Shown in pieces: positions 1-4,830 of a stretch of DNA of 6,191 nt (positions within the stretch are counted from its first letter, which is position 1; every line of letters starts with the position of its first letter). The notes under the pieces are model-generated. The model was not told where the DNA came from. It searched no databases and saw only the letters and a list, made by a program, of their open reading frames with translations. The stretch is from Candidatus Omnitrophota bacterium (GTDB lineage Bacteria > Omnitrophota > Gorgyraeia > Gygaellales > Profunditerraquicolaceae): positions 1 to 6,191 of the forward strand of contig JAHISH010000003.1 of the NCBI GenBank assembly GCA_018818365.1. The letters run 5' to 3'. A program made the position numbers and the translations under genes.

Positions 1-999
1 GCTCTCCGATGAGGCCGACCCCCGCATCAACTGCATATAATCGAGAATGAGCAGCTGGATATCGTGGTGCGACTTAAGCCGCCTGGCCTTGGCGCGCAGC
101 TCCATCACCGAGATACCCGGAGAATCATCGATGAAGATTGACGCCTCAGAGAGTTTTCCTGCCGCCGCGGTAAGCCGTGGCCAATCGGAAGTTGCTAAGT
201 ATCCCGTGCGCACCTTATGCGCGTCAACCCTGGCGTGCGCGCACAGCATCCTCTGCACCAACTGTTCCTTGGACATCTCCAAGCTGAAGATCGCCGTGGG
301 GATTTTTTCGATAATCCCCGCATATTCGGCGATGCATAACGCAAGCGCGCTCTTGCCCATCGAAGGCCTTCCTGCCACCACGATCAGATCAGACGGCTGC
401 AGGCCTGCGGTCTTGATATCGAAATCGATGAATCCCGTCGGCACTCCGGTGACATGCGCCTTCTTCTGGTAGAGGTTATCGATGGTCTCGATACTATCTT
501 TGACGAGTTCCTTAAGCGACGTATAATTGGTATGGATCCTTCGGTCGCTTACCTCGAAAATAAAGCGCTCCGCGCTATCGACCACGGAATCGATATCGCC
601 TTCGCTCTCGTAACAAAGCTGCACGATCTTGGTGGCATTGGTGATCAACGTACGCAGGATGCTTCTTTCCTTCACGATGCTGACGTAATGGCCGATGTTG
701 GCCGCGGTCGGCACGGAATTGACCAGCCCGGTAAGATAACTTGCGCCCCCTATTCCGTCGAGTATTCCCCTATTTTTAAGCTCATCGCTTAAGGTAATAA
801 GATCAACGGCCTTATTGGCTTCAAAGAGGGTCATGATCGCATCGAAGATCCTGCGGTGGGAATCTTTATAGAACGAATCCTGGGTAAGCATCTCTGAGGC
901 GACGGAGATTGCTTCTTCGTTAAGCAACATCGCCCCCAATATCGCCATCTCCGCGTCGATATTCTGCGGAGGAATTTTCTCAAGCAGTTCTTGCGCCAT
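1..999 (-). CDS. dnaB: Replicative DNA helicase DnaB (N-terminal 333 codons; cut by the window edge)
   Basis: This is the hexameric 5'-3' helicase that unwinds DNA at the replication fork and recruits primase. The frame starts at ATG 999 and stays open to base 1, so the C-terminal part of the RecA-like domain is missing. Residues 1-105 match the helical N-terminal collar domain (PPQNIDAEMAILGAMLL near the start). A linker follows, and the ATPase domain begins near residue 185 (GVPTGF). Walker A is AGRPSMGKS at 209-217, close to the family form ARPSMGKT. SLEM at 239-242 carries the presumed catalytic Glu241. ARVDAHKVRTGYL at 256-268 is typical of DnaB. Walker B is LLILDYMQLM with Asp320. No intein interrupts Walker A or the visible Walker B. 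It lies 30 nt after rplI, the common neighbour. No clear Shine-Dalgarno sequence precedes the ATG; the upstream bases instead contain TATAAT. The family call is very secure. Confidence 0.96.
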   Translation of the reverse strand, partial: MAQELLEKIPPQNIDAEMAILGAMLLNEEAISVASEMLTQDSFYKDSHRRIFDAIMTLFEANKAVDLITLSDELKNRGILDGIGGASYLTGLVNSVPTAANIGHYVSIVKERSILRTLITNATKIVQLCYESEGDIDSVVDSAERFIFEVSDRRIHTNYTSLKELVKDSIETIDNLYQKKAHVTGVPTGFIDFDIKTAGLQPSDLIVVAGRPSMGKSALALCIAEYAGIIEKIPTAIFSLEMSKEQLVQRMLCAHARVDAHKVRTGYLATSDWPRLTAAAGKLSEASIFIDDSPGISVMELRAKARRLKSHHDIQLLILDYMQLMRGSASSES

Positions 1000-1005
1000 A
1001 GGGAT

Positions 1006-1011
1006 ATTATA
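1006..1011 (-). promoter_or_regulatory. Possible -10 box (TATAAT) just upstream of dnaB
   Basis: A perfect TATAAT hexamer on the minus strand ends 6 nt before the dnaB ATG. The hexamer 17 nt upstream of it is AATAAA, not a recognisable -35 box, and T-rich sequence lies between. If used, transcription would begin about at the ATG and give a leaderless or nearly leaderless dnaB message, which would fit the missing Shine-Dalgarno sequence. It may equally be a chance AT-rich match. Confidence 0.22.
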
Positions 1012-1029
1012 CTTTCACTTAAAAAAACT

Positions 1030-1473
1030 TTATTTCTTTACGATCCAGACCTTGATTGTCGCGGTGACCTCCGGATGGAGTTTCACCGGAACTTCATAGA
1101 TACCTAATGCTTTTAACAGCTCCGGCAACAGTATCGCCTGCTTCTCGATCTGGTACCCTTCTTCTTTCAAGGCATTGGAGATCTCCTGCGCGCCGATACT
1201 GCCGTAGACATGGTCTTCGGTTTGGATAAGCGCGGGAATCGTCAACGACACGCTCGACAAACGTTCCTGCAATGCAAGCGCTTCCTGTTTTTTCTTTTCC
1301 TGCGATTGCTCCCTGCGCGCCTTCTCCTGCTCTAATTTCTTCACATTGGCCGCCGTTACTTCAACGGCCAGATTTTTTGGAAACAGACAATTGCGCGCAT
1401 ACCCGTCCTTGACCTGCACAACCTGCCCTGACTTGCCGATCTTTTCGACATCACTGGTAAGAATTATTTTCAT
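1030..1473 (-). CDS. rplI: 50S ribosomal protein bL9
   Basis: bL9 binds 23S rRNA near the base of the L1 stalk and helps hold the reading frame during translation. The 147 residues match the usual length (about 148). The N-terminal rRNA-binding domain shows the family signature in GKSGQVVQVKDGYARN at 13-28. Cys29 stands where Phe or Tyr is usual, and Asn34 where Gly or Ala is usual. Residues 41-75 form the expected long charged connecting helix. The C-terminal domain follows with EDHVYGSIGAQEI at 86-98 and HPEVTATIKVWI near the end. The start at 1473 has GAGGTG four bases upstream of the ATG. It sits 19 nt after rpsR and 30 nt before dnaB, the classic order. Nothing suggests disruption. Confidence 0.97.
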   Translation of the reverse strand: MKIILTSDVEKIGKSGQVVQVKDGYARNCLFPKNLAVEVTAANVKKLEQEKARREQSQEKKKQEALALQERLSSVSLTIPALIQTEDHVYGSIGAQEISNALKEEGYQIEKQAILLPELLKALGIYEVPVKLHPEVTATIKVWIVKK

Positions 1474-1492
1474 AACGCACCTCGTCTATTTC

Positions 1493-1768
1493 CTATCGCA
1501 CATACGGAAGAAGCGCCATAAAACGCGCCTTCTTGATCGCCTCAGCGACAATACGCTGGTGCTTGGCACAATTCCCGGAATAACGCCGCGAATTCATCTT
1601 TCCCCGATCGGTAATAAATGCCTCCAGGCGCTTAACATCCTTATGATCTAACGACTTGGTCTTATCCAGGCAAAGGCGGCAAAACTTTTTACGTATCCCC
1701 GGATGAGCGAATCGTTTTTTACGCATCCCGGGCTTTATCTTTGATCCCATCCGTGTATTAAGCCTCAT
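1493..1768 (-). CDS. rpsR: 30S ribosomal protein bS18, zinc-type (Cys-rich) form
   Basis: bS18 binds 16S rRNA on the small-subunit platform as a heterodimer with bS6. The 91-residue protein ends in the typical IKKARFMALLPYVR. Cys30 and Cys33 (CRLC) plus Cys67 and His70 (CAKH) form a CxxC...CxxH set, as in the cysteine-containing, zinc-binding versions of this family; many other bS18 proteins lack them. The N-terminal basic arm contains PGMRKK (13-18) and PGIRKK (23-28), a 10-residue tandem unit. The start at 1768 overlaps the ssb end by 11 nt and has GGGAG six bases upstream. The alternative Met7 (1750) has a poorer ribosome site. The overlap suggests translational coupling with ssb. Confidence 0.96.
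   Translation of the reverse strand: MRLNTRMGSKIKPGMRKKRFAHPGIRKKFCRLCLDKTKSLDHKDVKRLEAFITDRGKMNSRRYSGNCAKHQRIVAEAIKKARFMALLPYVR
1685..1732 (-). repeat. Imperfect 30-nt-period direct repeat in the 5' part of rpsR
   Basis: Codons 13-18 and 23-28 of rpsR read CCCGGGATGCGTAAAAAA and CCGGGGATACGTAAAAAG, 15 of 18 bases identical and exactly 30 nt apart. The reading frame is kept and the repeat encodes two basic PG-[MI]-RKK units in the N-terminal arm before the first zinc-type cysteine. It looks like an old in-frame duplication or selection for a basic rRNA-binding arm. Confidence 0.7.
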
Positions 1769-2189
1769 TCGGTTCTCCCTCTCTTTCTTCTAACCATTCG
1801 TGTTCAGTAGTCTCCTGTAATACGGGCTCTTCGGAAACTCGCGCCTCCCCTTTTGCAGGAGCGCTCCCCAGAAACTGCACCCGTTCCGCCACCACCTCGA
1901 TAGTAGTGCGTTTTTGCCCTGCCGCATCTTCCCAGGAACGCGACTGCAGCCTTCCTTCGACAAAGACAGGTCTTCCTTTTTGCAGATATTGATTGCAAAC
2001 CTCCGCTTGCTTACTCCACGCCACGACGGTAATAAAACAGGTCTCATCCTTGAATTCTTGGGTTTTGGTACGGAAGCGCCGGTTCACCGCAAGACGCAAG
2101 TTTACCACCGCCGTGCCTTGCGGCGTATACCGTAATTCCGGATCTTTGGTCAGGTTTCCCATTAGGAATACTTTATTGAAATTTGCCAT
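1758..2189 (-). CDS. ssb: Single-stranded DNA-binding protein, atypical C-terminus
   Basis: SSB coats single-stranded DNA during replication, recombination and repair. The 143 residues begin with the usual MANFNKVFLMGNLTKDPELR. They form one OB fold (about 1-108) with FITVVAWSKQAE containing Trp58 and SRSWEDAAGQKRTT containing Trp86, both at positions that stack on DNA in the family. After residue 110 comes a short, Glu-rich tail ending EEREGEPNEA. The tail is acidic but lacks the Asp-Asp-Asp-Ile-Pro-Phe-like tip that normally docks partner proteins, and neither other frame at the end supplies one. The gene starts 33 nt after rpsF, with a weak GAGGGG site about 10 nt upstream, and overlaps rpsR by 11 nt. 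Its place between rpsF and rpsR is standard. It could be the only SSB or one of two; the window cannot say. Confidence 0.95.
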   Translation of the reverse strand: MANFNKVFLMGNLTKDPELRYTPQGTAVVNLRLAVNRRFRTKTQEFKDETCFITVVAWSKQAEVCNQYLQKGRPVFVEGRLQSRSWEDAAGQKRTTIEVVAERVQFLGSAPAKGEARVSEEPVLQETTEHEWLEEREGEPNEA

Positions 2190-2222
2190 CGGTTTCTGTC
2201 CCCTCTCTCTTTCAGTCGCCCC

Positions 2223-2510
2223 TTATGACAATACGGTAAAAAGTGTTCTCAGGATATTCTCATTGAGGTTATAGGCGCGCCGGATATCCGTAATTGACAA
2301 AGGAGGCGCGGAAAACTCAAGTAAATAGTAGGTGCCTTCCTCGTACTTCTTAAGGGGAAAGGTAAACTTGCGCCTCTCTGCCCATACCTCCGCTTTCGAT
2401 ACCAACCCCTGATATTTGGTGATGACTTCCTGCATATGAGAAAATACGACCTTCTTATCTTCCTCCGACAAATCCGGCTTTACTATACAAAATGCCTCAT
2501 ACCTATTCAT
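2223..2510 (-). CDS. rpsF: 30S ribosomal protein bS6
   Basis: bS6 pairs with bS18 on the platform of the 30S subunit. The 95-residue protein is the usual compact length without the acidic or poly-Glu C-terminal extension seen in some bacteria. It begins MNRYEAFCIVKPDLSEED and carries the diagnostic segment EVWAERRKFTFPLKKYEEGTY (41-61), then NLNENILR (81-88). The ATG shares one base with the pth stop (TAATG). A strong AAGGAGAG ribosome site lies inside the last codons of pth, so translation is probably coupled to pth. The leader-type S6:S18 binding RNA known upstream of rpsF in many bacteria has no non-coding space here. Confidence 0.97.
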   Translation of the reverse strand: MNRYEAFCIVKPDLSEEDKKVVFSHMQEVITKYQGLVSKAEVWAERRKFTFPLKKYEEGTYYLLEFSAPPLSITDIRRAYNLNENILRTLFTVLS

Positions 2511-3106
2511 TACTCTCTCCTTTTTAACTTCTCCCGTTTTATACGTTCATTCCATGTATTCATGGCCTTAGTGATACCGTCGGTGGCCCAATTCTTGCCG
2601 CAATCGGCTGCCTCCTCGATAATACGGGGAAGCTCTCGTTGTTGCGTTTTGGAAAATGCCCCGAGCACATATTCGGCTACCGGCACGCGCGAAGAAGGCC
2701 TTCCGATGCCGATGCGTAACCGGCAAAAAGAATTATGCCCCAGTTCTTCGATGATCGAAGAAATCCCGCGATGCCCGCCGTCGGAACCTTGCGCACGGAT
2801 CTTAAGCCTGCCGAATTCAAGGTCCACGTCGTCGTAAATTACCAGCATCTGGGAAGGGTGAATCTTCTCTTTTTCAAGGAGCGCGCGGACTGCCTTACCT
2901 GAAAGATTCATATAGGTCAGCGGTAAGGCCAAGAGGATCTTGGTGCGTTCGTACGTGCCTATCCCGCCGAGCGCATGGCACAGATGCTGCCTGCGTAAAG
3001 GCACCTGCAATTGTTTAGCTAAACTTTTTATGACGCGAAAACCTATATTATGCCGGGAGCCGGCATATAAAAAACCCGGATTCCCCAAGCCGACAATCAG
3101 CTTCAT
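2510..3106 (-). CDS. pth: Peptidyl-tRNA hydrolase (Pth family)
   Basis: This cytoplasmic esterase cleaves peptidyl-tRNA released by stalled ribosomes and so recycles tRNA. The 198-residue length is normal. GLGNPG (6-11) holds Asn9, RHNIGF (18-23) holds the catalytic His19, TYMNLSG (64-70) holds Asn67, and YDDVDL (91-96) holds the Asp (Asp92) that activates the histidine; these match E. coli Asn10, His20, Asn68 and Asp93. The substrate-binding loop reads GSDGGHRGI, with Arg113 where E. coli has Asn114. The C-terminus is strongly basic (KREKLKRRE), plausible for tRNA contact. The gene starts 19 nt after rplY without a clear Shine-Dalgarno sequence, so coupling to rplY is likely. The rplY-pth pair is common and its order is kept. 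Confidence 0.97.
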   Translation of the reverse strand: MKLIVGLGNPGFLYAGSRHNIGFRVIKSLAKQLQVPLRRQHLCHALGGIGTYERTKILLALPLTYMNLSGKAVRALLEKEKIHPSQMLVIYDDVDLEFGRLKIRAQGSDGGHRGISSIIEELGHNSFCRLRIGIGRPSSRVPVAEYVLGAFSKTQQRELPRIIEEAADCGKNWATDGITKAMNTWNERIKREKLKRRE

Positions 3107-3125
3107 GACGCCACAACCATCTCGG

Positions 3126-3821
3126 TTACTTCTTTTCTTTCTTCTCTTTTTCTTTCGGCTCTTCTTGTCCTTCCGCGGGAACCTCTTTCTTCTCTTTGAT
3201 TACCTCAGGTTCCTGAGAGACCTCTCCCTCTTCCGGAACAGCCGCTTCTTCCTTCATCGGGCTGGAAACGGTAAGCACGATGCTACTGGGGTCATTGAGG
3301 ATCTTGACATTCGCAGGAAGAACCAAATCCTTGACGTGAATGGACTCTCCCAACTTCAGTTGCCCTATCTCTACCTCGATCCGCTTAGGAATATCCGTCG
3401 GCAAACACTCGACTTCGGCTTCCCAGAGTATATGCTCTAAGGAGCCGCCTTCCAGCTTGACGCCGATAGACTCACCCTTTGCCTCGATAGGAACATTCAC
3501 CTTAATAGCCTTGGTCAAAGAGATCTCGTGGAAATCCACATGAAGTATATGCTCGTGCACGGGGTCATACTGTATCTCTTTGATCACGCAAAGACGCCCT
3601 TCTTGCTTCTTGTCGTCTTTGACCTGCAGCTTAATGACGATGCTTTCGGCGCGGTACTGATGCACCAATTGCAGGAATCTTTTATGCCCAAGTTTTATCG
3701 CCAGGGATTGCGTACCTTGCGAATAGACAATCGCGGGAATAAATCCCCCGTGACGTAAGGTTTTCGCCTCTGCGCTCCCGATCTCATCTCTTATTTCTGC
3801 CTCTAATAGTATCTCTTCCAT
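3126..3821 (-). CDS. rplY: 50S ribosomal protein bL25, CTC/TL5 long form
   Basis: bL25 binds 5S rRNA in the large-subunit central protuberance; the long form is also known as general stress protein CTC. Residues 1-95 are the L25 domain, with GFIPAIVYSQG (26-36) and KEIQYDPVHEHILHVDFHEI (81-100) as hallmarks. Residues 101-187 form the second, TL5-like beta domain (VNVPIEAKGE, then ECLPTDIPKRIEV). A low-complexity tail of about 41 residues, rich in Glu, Lys and Pro and ending in KEKEKKEKK, follows and is probably disordered. At 231 residues it is in the normal range for the long form. A GGAG site lies 11 nt upstream of the ATG. It is followed by pth at 19 nt, the usual partner. I find no sign of frameshift. 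Confidence 0.96.
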   Translation of the reverse strand: MEEILLEAEIRDEIGSAEAKTLRHGGFIPAIVYSQGTQSLAIKLGHKRFLQLVHQYRAESIVIKLQVKDDKKQEGRLCVIKEIQYDPVHEHILHVDFHEISLTKAIKVNVPIEAKGESIGVKLEGGSLEHILWEAEVECLPTDIPKRIEVEIGQLKLGESIHVKDLVLPANVKILNDPSSIVLTVSSPMKEEAAVPEEGEVSQEPEVIKEKKEVPAEGQEEPKEKEKKEKK

Positions 3822-3854
3822 TTTTCTTTACACTCCGTTCTTCTGCAGGTTAAG

Positions 3855-3860
3855 TGTCAA
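3855..3860 (-). promoter_or_regulatory. TTGACA (-35-like) in the prs-rplY gap; no matching -10
   Basis: The 44-nt gap between prs and rplY holds a perfect TTGACA, but the position 16-18 nt downstream has no TATAAT-like box (the nearest candidate, TGTAAA, is 22 nt away). In the same gap ACACT and AGTGT could pair, partly covering the rplY GGAG site. Both readings are weak. Confidence 0.15.
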
Positions 3861-3865
3861 ATGTG

Positions 3866-4807
3866 CTAATCAAATAAACAACTGACCGACTCTTCATGAT
3901 GGATCCGCTTGATTGCTTCTCCTAAAAGCGAGGATACTGAGATAACCTCGATGCGCGGATGCCTCTTTTTCTCATTCAAAGGAATACTATCGCTAATATA
4001 AAGCTTCTCCAAATTCTTGCATTGGTCTATCCGTTCCATCGCCGGGCCTGATAAAATTCCATGGGTGATCGCCGCTTCAATCTTATTGGCCTTTGCGTTC
4101 TTTAAGGTCTGGACCGCTTCGATCAGGGAACTGCCTGTCGCGATCAGGTCATCGACGATAAGGCAATCCTTCCCGCTTACCTCTCCTAAGATATGCATGA
4201 CCTCCGCCTTCTCCGGGGAGATACGCCGTTTATCGATAATGGCTAAGCTTGCCCCCAGGCGCTTTGCATAGGCCCGGGCCATCTTAATACTGCCGACATC
4301 CGGCGAAACCACGACCAGATTCTTAAGCGTTCCTTTTTTCTCAAGCTGCTCTATAAATGTCCCGACCGCAAAAAGATGGTCTACCGGAATATCAAAGAAG
4401 CCTTGGATCTGGCCGGCATGAAGATCCATGGTCAAGATCCTATTGGCTCCCGCGCTGGTCAGAATATTCGCCACCAGCTTCGCGGTAATCGGCACGCGCG
4501 GCTGGTCCTTTCTATCCTGGCGGGCATAACCGAAATAAGGAATGACCGCGGTAATGCGGTGGCTCGAAGCCCTCTTAAGGGCGTCGATCATAATCAAAAG
4601 CTCCATCAGATTTTCGTTAGGCGGAGGGCAGGTCGGCTGGACCACAAACACATCCTTTCCGCGGATATTATCGTTTATCTTCACGCGGATCTCCCCCTCG
4701 CTGAACCTTCCTACAAAGACATCGGATAATTTGATCTTAAGATACGCACAGATATCCTTGGCTAACTCCGGGTTTGCATTTCCCGTAAAAATGGCAATTT
4801 TATCCAT
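3866..4807 (-). CDS. prs: Ribose-phosphate pyrophosphokinase (PRPP synthetase, class I-like)
   Basis: The enzyme transfers pyrophosphate from ATP to ribose 5-phosphate, making PRPP for purine, pyrimidine, NAD, His and Trp synthesis. The 313 residues match the family (about 310-320). Visible motifs are FSEGE (35-39), the ATP-binding PYFGYARQDRK (90-100), the divalent-cation segment DLHAGQIQGFFDIPVDHL (128-145) with His130, SPD with Asp170, and IIDKRR (190-195) with the catalytic-loop Lys193 and Arg195. The PRPP loop reads VDDLIATGSS (218-227). Ala223 stands where most bacterial enzymes have Asp in DD[MI]IDT[AG]GT. GGAG lies about six bases upstream of ATG 4807. It begins 23 nt after glmU, a frequent pairing. 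The function is secure, though the loop change might alter affinity or allostery. Confidence 0.96.
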   Translation of the reverse strand: MDKIAIFTGNANPELAKDICAYLKIKLSDVFVGRFSEGEIRVKINDNIRGKDVFVVQPTCPPPNENLMELLIMIDALKRASSHRITAVIPYFGYARQDRKDQPRVPITAKLVANILTSAGANRILTMDLHAGQIQGFFDIPVDHLFAVGTFIEQLEKKGTLKNLVVVSPDVGSIKMARAYAKRLGASLAIIDKRRISPEKAEVMHILGEVSGKDCLIVDDLIATGSSLIEAVQTLKNAKANKIEAAITHGILSGPAMERIDQCKNLEKLYISDSIPLNEKKRHPRIEVISVSSLLGEAIKRIHHEESVSCLFD

Positions 4808-4830
4808 GATTCTCTCCGTATTGACGTGCG

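Noticed and set aside
47..792. Two overlapping plus-strand open frames (47-472 and 454-792)
   Set aside because: They lie antisense to dnaB, whose motifs are unmistakable. Their translations show no recognisable family and look like reverse-strand shadows.
600..1000. Intein or insertion in dnaB
   Set aside because: The visible DnaB sequence is continuous through Walker A and Walker B with normal spacing. Only the part beyond the window could hold one.
1012..1035. Intrinsic terminator between rplI and dnaB
   Set aside because: There is a 7-T run after the rplI stop, but no GC-rich stem precedes it.
1790..2047. Minus-strand frames within ssb in other registers (1790-2047, 1804-1998)
   Set aside because: Same strand as ssb but out of frame; ssb has full family motifs across the region.
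2436..3440. Plus-strand open frames at 2436-2837 and 2940-3440
   Set aside because: Antisense to pth and rplY. The Phe/Leu-rich stretch in the second is the complement of the Glu/Lys-rich bL25 tail, not a real membrane protein.
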